Source of the DNA: Agrostemma githago
Taxonomy: Eukaryota > Streptophyta > Magnoliopsida > Caryophyllales > Caryophyllaceae
Direction of reading: 5' to 3'
Assembly: GCA_958450325.1 (NCBI GenBank)
Contig: OY288251.1
Span: forward strand, 62,947,666 to 63,011,665
Length of the DNA stretch: 64,000 nucleotides
The notes beneath the pieces were generated by a model, which saw nothing but the letters and a program-made list of their open reading frames with translations, was not told the DNA's origin and ran no database searches. This document shows positions 44,001 to 56,849 of the stretch, piece after piece; position 1 is the first letter of the stretch, and each line of letters starts with the position of its first letter. The translations under genes and the position numbers were made by a program.

Positions 44001-46914
44001 TTATGTGGGCACGATATTTATCAATAAGGTAAGGATTGTAAGGCACAACATAGCGATTATCAATTGGCACACCATTTTTCAATATCGTACGACCATTATC
44101 TCTTCTCTGGTAAATAGGAAAGCCATTCTTATCAACTGTGGTTCTGGGTTTAAATGGTTTTGGAAATTTTCGAATGCATGTACCATCTACCATGCACGGT
44201 GATTGAGGATTTGATGCACCGCAAGGACCATGGATCATCAATTCTGATACAGCAGCATGCAATATTGGGTTTTGTCTATCATCAGGAATCTCAGCAGAGA
44301 CGTTTCTATCTACATCAGCCACCTCGGGAAACTTATCTTCTCGGTGGAGAAACAACAGAATGTGTGCATGGGGGAGTCCTCTCTTTTGAAATTCAACAGT
44401 GTACACAACTAAGAAGAATTTAAAAAAATAATAAAAGTCAGCAATAACGCACAAAGAGTCTAAAATTTAATTTTAAAAAGATAATGCAAATACAGACATG
44501 CTTTAGTCCTTCCGAAGATTTCACGGACTTTCAAGTCTTGGATTAACTCGTATAATTTCACTTGAAAAATACGGGACAAAATATCTGGGCGATCTTCAGA
44601 GCGAAGACCTCTTTTAGTTACAAATCGAACAACCTCTGGCCATTTCAGATTGCATGTAAATGTATTAAATAGGTCTGGGTAACCACACCACCTACAAATA
44701 GCCATAGTATCCAAATACTTCGATCTCATAAATGAATTCCCAGATGTGAAAGATGACGGAACAATGTAACGATTACCAGTTGATGATGGCTCAATGTTTC
44801 CTCCTTCAACTGCATCGACAACATTCTTGTACTTGTCAACCCTAAGCAAATTTTGGTTGAATCGTAAGAAGGATAATCTTTTAGACTCAACCATCATATA
44901 TCCATTCACGCATAACTGTTGATATAAGTTGCAAGCTGATGTCCATGTAGGATATTCAATATCAACTGGTCTGTCTTGAAAACGAAAGGCAGAGAACTGA
45001 CGTAAGGTAAGCTCATCGCGCGGTTTTAAGCTCGTGCTTGTACCAACTGACGCCTGACTGTGGGAAATATTTGAACGAAACCCATCCTCGCCGTAAGGTA
45101 GCAAGATAGGGTATTGTAAGGCAAGATATGAGGGGTGCAACTCGGAGATTCGCTGTAATTGTCCACATGATTTTTGAACAATAATATCACGGTGTTCCAT
45201 GTCAGGCCCTATGTCGCCTTCAATTACAGCAGCTACCTCTGAAGTAGTGGGACGGTTATATGTTCTACCGTCAGTGGATCTTCTTGCGATTAGTCTGATA
45301 CTAACATCACCTTCAACGTCTAATGATAATCTATCTCTTGCCTTACGAAAAACCTTGGCTAGAGGGTTATGTTCATCAATCATTTCCTTCAATAGTGACA
45401 TAAGTTCCTCATTAAATCTACTATGGCCACCACCTCTGTTTTTACAGGAAAAAAAAGTTACATAAAGAAGACTAAAATGTTAATTCAAAAATACATAAAC
45501 TAAAAATTAAGTAATGAACATCAATTAGGAAGTTACGTTATAGCATTTATTCGATTATTGACCTCTTCCTCGGTGTCATAGATGTACAACTGGCAAAACT
45601 TAGGAACTGAATTATCATTGGGCAACAAACTGCCAATCCGATGAACATTTTGACCTCCCATCCTAAATGTATAGGGGCCACGACCACGGTTCACAGTTTT
45701 ATCGATGATACCACCGGTGGATGAGAAAGAATATCCACAATTGTAACCACGAATATTTGTAATAAACGAAGAACTAAGACGATGTTCTCGACTCAACAAT
45801 GACTTCAACAATGGAGGTGGCTCGCTTAGGAATGGCAGCGTTACTTTCCCATCTGAGCAACATAAAGAGAACCTTGGATTTCTCGTACCGCGACCTTTAC
45901 CGATCCTTTCCTCATACCACATTTGGGCATGACACATTTGACACTGATAGTCAGGGTCACCAATGTCCCAATATTCTGAAACCTCTGATAGTAATGGAAA
46001 AAATGAAAACAATAAATGAACACATATAATCCATCGTATTATAGGACAACATTTATGTAAATCATTTGACAGATTATATATCTGATTGAGTGGTTAAAGT
46101 AGTGAATTTTTGAAACCTTCGTCAATATCTACAACGTGAACTGTTGCAGCACTGCTTGAGCCAACTTCAAAATGGTGTTCTTGGAAATCATTGCCACTGA
46201 TCGCTATTTCAAATGAGGGGTGATAAGATTCACTCATTTGAGTTGATACCTCGTCAAATTCAGATTCCAAACCTCGCTCCAAATCAATGTCGACTGGTTG
46301 GTCAGAGCCTTCACATAAATGAAGTGGGTGAGATTGGCAGAAGGTGTTTACTTTTAAGAAGACAAAGTGCGTCAAAACAACAATGAAACCCAAGTAGGGC
46401 ACCAAAAAAAACAAAGGATCGTAAGTCTCATTTGACATAATGGGCAAATATTAACTAAATATGATCAAAAAAAGCTTCACGTACATATTTGTGAGGCGAC
46501 TAATGAAGAAGCTTTCCGTTTTTTTGTGCATTTAATACCTTTCTTCTAGCCCTTCGTATCTTTGCAGCCTGTTGCCTCGGGGTAAGTGCAACTTGTTCAA
46601 ATGTCAAAGCAGATGATTGTGTAGCAGCATATGAATTAGGAGTCAAAAAGCGTTGTGGTGTAGCACGGACACCCAATGAAGAGGATTGCCCTAACGGTTG
46701 ATCACCCCAAAAAAATGGCAAATTAAAAATGTTCGAAGGAAACAGCTTAAAAACGGTAAACAAAAACATATATACACACAGACGTGTGTAATAAGTTAAA
46801 TGGAGATGAAGAGGCAAATACGATTGGTAATATCTGCTAAGGGGGTACGCACATCCAGTGTAAGTTGGTGATCCGATCCGACATTGTGTGCAGCAGATGA
46901 ACTACTTTGACCAC
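41061..46914 (-). CDS. Helitron RepHel (HUH Rep and PIF1-like helicase)
   Basis: Exons, deduced by comparison with the second copy: 46,822-46,914, 46,485-46,690, 46,117-46,308, 45,537-45,984, 44,498-45,435, 43,197-44,408, 42,092-42,852, 41,061-41,963. The last five keep phase and have no stop. Exon 4 has a Cys pair (YQCQMCHAQMWYEE). Exon 5 has the Helitron N-terminal domain; exon 6 the HUH nuclease motif GLPHAHILLFL and the Tyr motif YLFKYINKG. Exon 7 has Walker A GFGGTGKT, Walker B IIWDEAP and GGDFRQILPV; exon 8 has helicase motif VI YVALSRVTS. The protein would nick the element end, join covalently through Tyr and unwind the strand in the nucleus. Exon 2 is one base shorter than in copy 2 and has an in-frame TAG at about 46,500, so the N-terminus may be broken or spliced differently. 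The first exon with the ATG was not found. Confidence 0.85.
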
Positions 46915-47395
46915 CTATCAGTAAAGAATAAACGATGACTAAAAATAATGAAGGCATAATTATAATGTATATAACATTATGATGGAGCATAAGGAAATGG
47001 ATAGCATTTTTGTATGTAGGACACCGTTTATAGTTAGAATATTCTTTCCTCTTTATCTCATAACGCCATTTTACACATTTTCAAAAATACTTAGATGCAA
47101 AAATTAATTCAGCTTAAGAGTATAACACCGTCTTACATTCTTCTCCATGATCTTGAAATAATTAAGTGTAGATATCTTAGTATGATAATTAATGTTCTAC
47201 AAAATATAATTTTTATTTTTATTTTTAGACAAAACATAAATAGACATTATTTACAACCGATTCGTAGTACCTTTTTATTCTGGGTTCGTTCCTGATTATT
47301 TGAAACATTATATGTTTAAGATGGATAACCCATCCTAAGGGAGACCTACCGTTAAAATTGGGATCACAATTACTACGTAGTATTAAAAAGGGAGA

Positions 47396-49211
47396 TCATA
47401 ATGCCACTATTTCATGTACGGGTTATCATTCTCATGTACTAATGTCGTTTAGTAAGTATATGACTCTTTGTTATATTTTCATATATACGACTTTTTCATG
47501 CCTAAAATTTTCATATTACTCTTTTATAATCGTTTTGATCCTTTGAATTTTTCGTACAGAGTTTCCGAAATATCGGACACGAATTAAACATTCATAGCTA
47601 GATTTGGCAAAATGGGCCAACGGGTTGAGCCAGCTTTGGGATGGACCAATTTCAAGTAATTAAATTATGTTGAATTCAGGTTGGACCAAGTCATTTCAGG
47701 TTTGCTATTTTAAACTATTTTTGAGTTATCGGCTCGAACCCATGGTTGTGTGTAACTAAATTATTCATTCAATGCATTATAAATGAATTACCCCAACTAT
47801 AAATAGCTGCTTACCACAGACATTTGGGTTTACAATATAATAATAGGCATCCACTAAACCCATAGGAAATTATGAACCCATAGAAATCGAAAACCCATAG
47901 AGAATAGCAGCGGCAGACCCAATCGAAAACACATAGAAAATAATAGCGGCAGACCAAATTGACCCAACCCTCAATTAAACCCGAACAAATAGTGAATATA
48001 AATACACCCTCAATCTCTTACAACTTATTTCTAACCCTAAAAGCATCAGCTCCCGTCGCCCCACTCTCCTTCTCTTAAATCTCACTCTCCCTCAAACTCT
48101 TACCCTCACAATCTCCATAAAAAATGAGTCTTATCCTATTTATCTTTTACCATTAGTAATTCTATCCTATTTATCTATTATATATATTTGATAATGCATT
48201 AGGACAATATTATATTTATCTATTCTCACTTGTGATAGTAGAATGCAATGCAGTAATATGTGATTGAAATGATAAGATTTCAGGAATTAAAAAAAGAAGA
48301 TAATGGCAACATTTTGGGGATCTCGCGCATCGGATCCAGGGTTAATCGGGTTTTTCATGCATAGGATATGGCTTAAATAATCTCTGTAATTGTCATAAGA
48401 TATTACTAATGCAACCGAAGGTATAATGAACGATCGTTACATCTCCTTCACATTTTCGTCTACTATAGTCAATTGCATTATTGTTAAATTTTAAATTTAA
48501 TCGCATATCTCACTCAAATGTTTTAGATCTGATGTTTTTTTAGATGAATACACCCTAAAAAGATTTTTTTTGATGATGAATGGTTTATAATTCATTAAAA
48601 ATAACTAATATCACAGAAATAGTAACAGAAAATTAAAAATGACCAACATGCAAGAACGAAGGAGATCTTCTCTTTTTTTTTTTTGAAATGTTGGTGATCT
48701 GATGTTTTCATTATGTATAAATCCTGAAATGTTGTAGATCTTATTTTTTTGTATTAATACAACTTCAATATTTGAGTTTCTTATACTTAATTTCATATTT
48801 TTTTGGTATTTATAGAATGACTAACCAAGAATCTGATTTCTTATTATATTTTTTACAAATGTTGTAGATCTAGATATTGTTGTACTACTTGATAAGTTTA
48901 ATTTCTGATAATTAATTGAATAAGTAATAAAATGTTGTCCCATTTTTAGTCATTACTGGTGTAAATTTGGCTTTCATTATATAAATCTACTTATAAATTA
49001 TTTCTAAGTAGTTTAAAACCCCGTTATTTGTAAAAAAGTTTATCTACTGATTGTAATCAAATGCAGGATTGGAGTAAATACAAACAAAATTCAAACTCCA
49101 TGGTTGGTGATTATTGGAATAAATGCCAGAATGTATTCGGGTTGGTGATGTTTCGGACATGGTAATTCTTTTTGAGTTGTAAACTTTTTATGACCACAGT
49201 TGCAGAAATCA
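47396..49211. other. Spacer between the two Helitrons
   Basis: AT-rich. At about 47,595 a sequence TAGATTTGGCAAAATGGGCC resembles the end of hAT-like MITEs. 48,000-48,130 is a CT-rich leader-like stretch (CCCACTCTCCTTCTC) and may be the 5' end of an unknown transcript. No protein-coding gene recognised. Confidence 0.4.
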
Positions 49212-49313
49212 TCCTTTATACATTAAAGTAGAAACATTTAAAGCTTCTACATTCACTCACATCAGCAATCCTACATGTACATGATATGGCACTTATGTGG
49301 CATCCAAATTATA

Positions 49314-49404
49314 CTCCCTCCGTATCTATATGTTCGTCCACTTTGTTTAATATATGGGTGAAGTATTATATTGAAAGTGGACGAACATATAGATACGGAG
49401 GGAG
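49314..49404. mobile_element. Stowaway MITE, 91 bp, near the Helitron 2 5' end
   Basis: Same family as 11,215-11,305, with one base different in 91; TA on both sides (49,312-49,313 and 49,405-49,406). It lies about 100 bp inside the proposed Helitron 5' end. Confidence 0.95.
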
Positions 49405-49611
49405 TATCATTTAAAAAAAAAAATATGCCTACTGCAGTGTAACCTCTGCTATCTAACTGCAGTAGTTTTCTAATACAAATCTACAACTTCCTATTAACTC
49501 CCCATTAAAGTTGAGGGAAGTTATGTTCTCCATCTTCTTTAAATACTCTTCGAATTCTGACTCCAATGCTTCCATCTTATTGTGCTTCAGTCTGTCACAC
49601 ATCACCAAATT

Positions 49612-52150
49612 ATGTCGTTTCAGTATCAACCTGTGTTGATCTCGGAAATTACTGAAAAAATGAATGGCGTGTCAATCATTGCTAGGGTAATGAGAAAGTG
49701 GGAGAGAAAGCCTAAGAAACCCGAAGCTGATGCTCATCAAAGTTCTTCCAAGGGATTGATATATGGTGTTGAGATGATTTTGGTCGACAGATCAGTAAGT
49801 GTTCATGGTTTCAGTACTACGTTTTAATCTAACTAATAATTAACTTCAATAGATGAGCGAGTCAGCCAATAATAATTTGTTTCAATTTTAGGGAGCAACT
49901 ATCCAAGCATCTATCAATCAAAAATTGTTAAAGTCGTACAATTCCGGTTTCAAAGAAGGAAAAATTTATACTATTTCGAAGTTTTCAACGTCATCAAACG
50001 TAGCAAATGAGAAAGCAACATCCCACAAGTGCAGGATTTGGATTGAATACAGTGCGAAGGTAATAGGAATGCATCCTGACCCAAACATACCTCAATGTGT
50101 TTACAATTTCTGCAGCTTCGAAGATATAATTCACTCAAATGTTCAGCCAAATCTCTACTTTGGTGAGTTAACCCTCTACCAATTTATTGTTTCATATTTC
50201 GTTTATGCTTTTCAAGTTTGCTTTTTAATAAGTTTGACCGAATAAGGAATGTTACAACCACAGATGTGATCGGAAAGTTTATCGACTATCACCCAATTCG
50301 GATTTCTGCAAAAGGATATCACTGGACGACAATTACACTTGAAAACGCACAGTAAGTTCATCTCTCACCACCAACTACATGGTAACAATACCCTTTTCCT
50401 ACTTTTATTCCAATGTATACTGTTTTGCTATCCAAGAAGGAACAACTATCATGCTCCATTTTTGGTGAATTCATTTCTAATATAATATCTATTGTCAATG
50501 ATTTCATCGACAAACCAAGGCCAGTTCTGGTGCTAAGACACGTGAAACGAAACGAGTGGAAAGGTACACCTCTAGATGATTAGCTTGCTTCTACATAAAA
50601 TCTAATAATCTAATTACGTTTGTAATTGTATTTTAAATTCTCTTGAATCAGATGAAATAAGTGTCGTCACTAGGGACGCATCCAAGATAGAAGCCAACCC
50701 CAACATTGAAGAGCTCAAGTCATTTAACTCCATGTAAGCCATACTAAATCACTGACTCATTTATGTTTATAACTATTTTTCGTGTACCCAAATCAATCAA
50801 CTAATCTAATGCACTGACAATAGTATTATGTTATGCTAATAAACCATTTAGGTACCGCCCACCTAAAGGACCTGACAGATGGAAACTAAGTGCATCGCCT
50901 TCAATATCTACCACACCACCAAGTATTCTAACCGGTGCAAAGACATTAAAGCTATCAGAGATTAAAAGCAGTACAAAGGTAATCAGTATTATTATACTCA
51001 TTTGCATTTGCAGCAAAATAGGCAAATTAAAGGACCCATGGAAAATGCAAGTATACTGAAAATTGAATGTTTGCACTTCAGGCAGGCTCTTTTGTGACTT
51101 TGGCAAGATTCTATGAGGTTGACACTACAAAGGAGTGGTGTTACAGTTCATGTCCAGAGTGCAGATCAAAGATGATGCTTAAGGAAAATGGAATGTGGTA
51201 TTGTGAGAAGGAATCTTGCAGGTTTAGTGGTGATGTTGGGATAAGGGACCCAGTTATGAGGTCAGTTACTTCACAAATTAATAATATGTAGGCAACCTTG
51301 ACAATGTTTCATGCATACTTACTGACTGAACTACTTACTGACTGAACTAATTACTGACTGAATAATGCAGGTATCAAGCTAGGTTTTTGGTTGCAGATGA
51401 TGACAGTGAGTTTGCCGACTTCATGATATGGGATGAGGATATGAAGACATTACTCGAAAAATCAGCCTCAAAAATACTGGAAGAGCAAGCAGTTTGTTCT
51501 TCTCAATCTAATGTTAAAAATTTCTAATTCTTAGTAATGTTATATTTATTTTGTAATGGTCTAAGTCTTACTAACCTAATGTACTATTTATCTTGACAAC
51601 TGTAATTTGTGAGTCACCCTTTTGTAGGATGCAAGCCCGAATGGTCTGCCACCCCCTGAATTTCGTGCACTCATAGGCCAAGAGTATATGTTCAAAGTCA
51701 GGGTCACCCAAGCATTCAACATTCAGAAAAGATCAACATGCTACACAGTCACTGGACTGTCGAATGATGAAACAAAGATTTCTGAGTGGAAGTCTAATGT
51801 TGGTCAAGGGCTCCCTAATGTGCTTGATGGAAGTATCACCCACGACGACCCATATCAGACACAGCAGGCAAAAGAGGTAAATATTACAGTTCATAGTGTA
51901 TACATCCAAAAATATTATTTGACCTAAGAAACCTATTATAGCCTCTACATTTCACAAATTACTTACTGCCTGCAATTTATGCCAGCAGTACAACCTTCAA
52001 ACTGAACAAGTGAGTGACCAGGAGGAGGCAAGGTCGAGCAATGCGCAGGAAAATGAAGAAGACACAACTACCAAGGAAGGGAGCCTATTGGGCAAAACTA
52101 TGGTCAAGGCACGAAAGAGGTGCTATGCAGATTCACCCACATCAACCTGA
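49612..52150 (+). CDS. RPA-like single-strand DNA-binding protein
   Basis: Ten exons by eye: 49,612-49,794, 49,892-50,162, 50,264-50,351, about 50,440-50,563, 50,652-50,733, 50,852-50,978, 51,082-51,260, 51,371-51,492, 51,628-51,876, 51,989-52,150. All joins keep phase except exon 4, whose start I cannot place cleanly (possible one-base indel near 50,440-50,465). The product resembles the large subunit of replication protein A: OB folds (DVIGKFIDYHP, SCSIFGEFI) and a C-terminal zinc ribbon CPEC...WYCEKESC, with a basic tail (KARKRCYADSP). It presumably coats the displaced Helitron strand. The start ATG precedes a good coding block. Confidence 0.82.
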
Positions 52151-53559
52151 AGACTTTGCTTAATTACTATTTTTATTTCAGCATTAAGTATTTCTATTTC
52201 ATCATTACTGGCAGAACTTTATTTTAGCATTACCTATTTCGATTTCAGCATGACTTTGCTTTAATTTACCTAAACTTTCCCAGTTTGAATCTACAATATT
52301 GGCTATGTAAGACTTTTGGTTTTCCTAAATTTACCCAGATTTTCATTACTTATTGTCATCCCTCTACTCTCAGGCAATTTTTCACCCATGTTAAGGATTG
52401 TGTGCTAACCTATCGACCCCATTATTATTCACTAACTACGTAGACGCTTCAATCTGAGGAGTTACATTTCTGCATTCCTCAAAGAGCATGCTACATGAAT
52501 TCGTGAGTAATGAGGCCTGACTAGGCTGCATCCACAAACTTACGAATGTTTTGGCAATTGCTCATCATCGAGTGCACCAGTTACTGCTCCCCTGCTTCGC
52601 ACCACAGTTCACAAATAACACTGCTACCACAGCAACCAACTACTACAAATGATTTCGTAGTAGTGTTCTCACCTACGTCTCTCAAGCAATATTTTTTCAC
52701 CCATCGTTAAGAATGTGTGTTAACCTATCGAGGCCATTATTATTCAGTAATTATTATGTAGACGCTTCAATCCGAGGATTTCTGTAGAGTCACCTCTCGA
52801 AGAGCATACTACTATAAATTGTGAATGTTATGGCTTTGATGGGCTGCTTCCACATTCTTATGGGCGCTTTCATAATTGCTCTTGAGTACGTTACTTACCA
52901 TGTCACTGCCTCACAACTCAATGACAGTAGTAAAATAATGACATAATGTGCCTTATTGGACTTTTTATCGGTGTCGAATTTGCAATTCAAACTATGCACA
53001 CCTGCACATAAGAAAATTGTTCGTTAATTTAAGAATTGACAGCGATGATGCTGTGAATGAAAATCATTGAATGAACAAATACCAAGTCATCACACAAAAA
53101 TTCAACAAATGATATAACTGTTTCTAACACTTATAATTCAATTATATGCAGTCAATAGTTGAGGTGAATACCAATTTTTATGTTGATGATTATATTAACA
53201 ATAAGAATGTACCAAGAGACCAATTTTAGTCATGACAAAATTAATCAACTCACAATGACCAAGCATTATCCAAATTCCAACATAAAAATCGTGACCTACA
53301 CAAAATCTGACCAACAAAATACAACCCACTAAAATATAAATCCACAACAGCTCAACTTCTACGTACAGTTACTTAGTTCATTTCAACTTCTGCAGTTTAT
53401 TTTTTCAACTTAACAAAACAGTTACTTATTATGGTATCTTCTCACTCCCTCCATTATTTGTAACTCCATATTAACCCCCCCCCCCCCCCTAAAATTTTCA
53501 TTTACCTCAAATTATTATTCACCAGTACTTAAGATTTTTATTTGCGAGTTCTGTTAAAA
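52151..53559. repeat. Spacer with a ~130-bp direct repeat
   Basis: About 52,372-52,500 and 52,684-52,820 are diverged direct copies (shared TTTTTCACCCAT, CTAACCTATCGA, CCATTATTATTCA, GTAGACGCTTCAATC). A C15 run is at 53,475-53,489. No gene. Confidence 0.7.
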
Positions 53560-54744
53560 ATGAGTACCGCTCCAATGGATACCCCTCAATCCCCGTTCCG
53601 TAGTCTAAATAAATCTTTAAATGGTACTTACTTTGAAGGCAGGGTCATCAGAATTTGGCGTGGCAAATCAAACTTTTTCAATCCATGTCGCCTCGAATCA
53701 CTTTCAACCGAGATTTTAATGGTTGATGATAAGGTATGTTATTAAACATTCATTGTACATTATTTGTAATCAACGATTGACCATTCATAGACTTATATTA
53801 TTTAGCTACTTGAATGTCATCTACTTATAACTATTCATCTTTTTGTGTATAATAATTAAGGGATTTGTCATTCAATGCACAATATTAAAGCCGATTGATG
53901 AATACTTTGAAGGAAGCATTATTGAAGGTCATACATACCGAATAAGTAACTATAAGTGTGGTATGAACAAAGGTTGGGATGTTGCTACACCTCATGCATG
54001 CAAGATTATATTCAACTCAGCTACTGTAATTAATGATGTTGCAATACCACTACCTATGTATGGCTTCAATTTTTTATCGGTCAATGAGATGCGCCAAAAT
54101 GATATAAAAGATCGATCGCTTATTGGTAATACAGTCATTGCTTATTTTCAGAAATTTTTGGTTTATTTATTACTAAATTTTCCAGATTTCAGTTTCATTA
54201 ATTTTACATTGTCTTCATTCACAATAGATTTCATAGGTCAAGTTGTCGAGTACAAGGTGATCTTAAAGGGACAGCTACCATGGTCACGTTTGGATATGAT
54301 CGATAACAAGTATGAAAATGTTTTTCATTTCAGCAGAATAATATTGAATTTTTATCTACACTAATTCATTTTATCAAACTCTTACATCATTAATGAATAA
54401 CAGTGGAGGCCGGATTACTGTGTAGGTGTGGCAAAATTTACCTGAACTTTCTTCCATTCAAACCGATCCAGCATATTCATTGAGGAAACCAATATTAGTT
54501 ATTCAATGTGCAAAGATGAAATTTGAGCGTAAGTATTTTCTTATCTATTTTAAGCCTTTAACACGTACCTTTTAAATTTCCTTTTAAGTTTCTTTATGGT
54601 GTATATTACAACTTTTCAGCAACATTGATCTTAGAGACACACAAAGCAACTAAAGTGTTCCTACAGCCTGATATCCCAGAAGTACACAATTTCCAGCTTA
54701 CAAATGGGGAAAGAGAAGTACTACATGTGAAGTGGTCGGATTAA
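53560..54744 (+). pseudogene. Second RPA-like gene, N-terminal half
   Basis: Exons 53,560-53,733, 53,861-54,125, 54,228-54,309, 54,404-54,528, 54,620-54,744. They correspond to the first five exons of the RPA-like gene at 49,612: SLNGTYFEGRVIRIWRG, then FEGSIIEGHTYRISNY, then DFIGQVVEYKV, the OB-fold blocks. A TAG at 54,423-54,425 lies in frame within exon 4, and the frame stops at 54,742. The zinc-ribbon half is missing here and is found in the next gene, 880 bp downstream. Confidence 0.7.
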
Positions 54745-55624
54745 TCAAGAGAAAGTTTCAGGACAGCAGGATTTTAGTGATTATTTTCTTTAAAGTTGTT
54801 TGTTGTTGTGTTTCTGTACTGTGGTTTGTTTTTCGTCTTTCATGTTTGTTAAACTTTATTTCTTTTTTTTGTTGTGACTTATTTCCTTATTTATTAAAAT
54901 TAGCATTTTATTTGTCCTATGAAATTATGGCCTCCCAATAGTATTAAATTAGCATTTTGGTTTATTAATTGCATTATTAAATGACTTAGGCAGGATTATT
55001 TATGCAGTTAACAAGTATGCAAAACATATTTAAGTACTTTGCATCAAAACATATGAATTATTTTTTGTTGTAATATTTTAGCAATATACAATTAAATCAG
55101 ATTAAGCATGAGTAAGTAAGGAACATGTTGCCTAATAAGGTAATTAATTCATGATTCAAACAAACAGTTATATTGTAGTGGACTGACGTGTCTGATCAAT
55201 TACACCAATGACAACATTTGTGTTTATTATTTATGTTATTCCAATTCAAGTTTCTCACGATCATATATTTATTAATTTACACCACCTTAGTTTAATTTAT
55301 TCTCGGTTTTTTTATTAAAAAAAAAAAAGAATGATGCAACTAATAAAAAATCAGATGAAATATATTCAGTTCAGTATCGATGCCATGAAATAAGGTATAA
55401 GAATTAATAATGAAAATAAGTATAAGACGACAAATGTACAGGAAAAAAGGGAAACAGTTTCAGTGGACTTATCTGACACTACTTTAGGATCTTCCATAAC
55501 TTTAGGATCTTTGTTATCATGCTCCACTTTGTTAAGCCACTCTACTTCCAAGTCCACATGTTTGGGCGTTTCATCCACCATAAAAATTCATATAAACTCA
55601 GATGTTAGTCATTGGTAAATAACA
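54745..55624. other. AT-rich spacer between the RPA halves
   Basis: Mostly AT-rich. A minus-strand frame at 55,366-55,581 has an acidic and Lys-rich N-terminal part (VDETPKHVDLEVEWLNKVEH) that looks more protein-like than its surroundings, but I cannot assign it. Confidence 0.35.
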
Positions 55625-56849
55625 ATGGCTGGAATCCAAGATCTCTCATCTAAAAAACAGAGTTCCGATTTTGCCACATATGATGGTAGAAAACTATCAA
55701 CCATAGCAGATTTATTTCAAGTGCACAAGGTAGATCATGTGCTTATACTTTCATTATCAAAGTATATCTCAATTCCATCATCAATAGTTATAATCATTCT
55801 TTAAATCTGTAAAAATATGACAGCCTGGAATATATACTATTATTGCAAAGTTGAAAGATGTGGACACAACGCAAAAGTGGTATGAGTATCTATGCAAATA
55901 TGGAGAAATTGCAGGACAAAAAACAGATGGGAGGTGGTACTGCACAATGGAAAAATGTTTTGCATATGAAGTTGGGGTTCAAGAAAAACATTTAATGTTT
56001 GTATCAAAACTGTGCCTTTAAAATTTAAGTTCAGCTATATTTATTTTGTCTTCATTTCATGTCTAACTTAAATTTTTAATGCCAGTTACAACGTTAAATT
56101 TTTAGTTGAGGACAAAAAAGGTGATCAAATTTACATCCTTGTAAACAATGAACAAGTTGAAAATGCAACTGGATATAATGCGTATGAATCTTATGATATG
56201 CTAAGGGAGGTACATATACAGTAAATCACCTTGATCATTGCTATCTTTACAATAAATGTATTATATAATATCTGAACTGTTTTTCAATTATAGAAAAAGA
56301 TTGGTACACGTGAGATCCCACTGACATTGATGATGCTGCTGGACAAAGAATATATCATAGACTTGGAAGTCACTCAATATTTCAATGTTGTGATGGGGTC
56401 TAGGTGCTATGTCATGATGAACCTAAGAGACAATGAAGAGCAAATATGCAAGATGACAAGCATTTGTGGACAGCAGGTTGTACAAGAGACACAATTACTA
56501 TATTATTTGATTGATTGCAATAACATAGTGTTCATGGTTTAACATTTGTTCTTAATATCATTTGTTCTTAATATCAGGAACAAAGTAGTGCATTAACTTC
56601 AACTTCTGAGGTTACGGATGATCAATCGGTAAGGAAACATGTTATAGTGATATGTGTGACATATGAAACAGATATATAGTTTTACTTTTAATGCAACAAA
56701 AGTTTGTAACTCTTCAGGATGTCACACCAATGAGCAAATTCCAATATAAAAGAACATTTTCAGTCATGGGTGATTCGAGTGGATCATATTATGAATTTCT
56801 AGACCAACAATCAGCAACAAAGGACATATTGAAGGCTCAGAAGAAGTAA
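55625..56849 (+). CDS. Second RPA-like gene, C-terminal half
   Basis: Exons 55,625-55,729, 55,824-55,996, 56,087-56,209, 56,294-56,476, 56,578-56,628, 56,718-56,849; joins keep phase and no internal stop is seen. It corresponds to exons 6-10 of the first RPA-like gene: PGIYTIIAKLKDVDTTQKWY, then the zinc-ribbon region DGRWYCTMEKC, then a C-terminal OB-type block (KEYIIDLEVTQYFNV) and a charged tail. The first half of the ribbon has only one Cys (LCKYGE instead of CPEC), so zinc binding is probably lost. It has its own ATG, so it may be a separate short gene or the tail of a gene split by a stop. Confidence 0.65.

Larger units (their letters stand above)
40729..47395 (-). mobile_element. Helitron 1
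   Basis: The 3' end on the minus strand is a stem-loop (40,741-40,757, GTGCAA/TTGCAC) followed by TTTTAAA and CTAG at 40,729-40,732, then T. The 5' end is proposed at 47,394-47,395 (minus strand TCTCCCTTTTTAATAC, preceded by A); this is less certain. Inside is one RepHel gene. Unlike Helitron 2 it has no RPA-like gene between the 5' end and RepHel. There are no target duplications, as usual for Helitrons, which insert between A and T. Confidence 0.75.
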
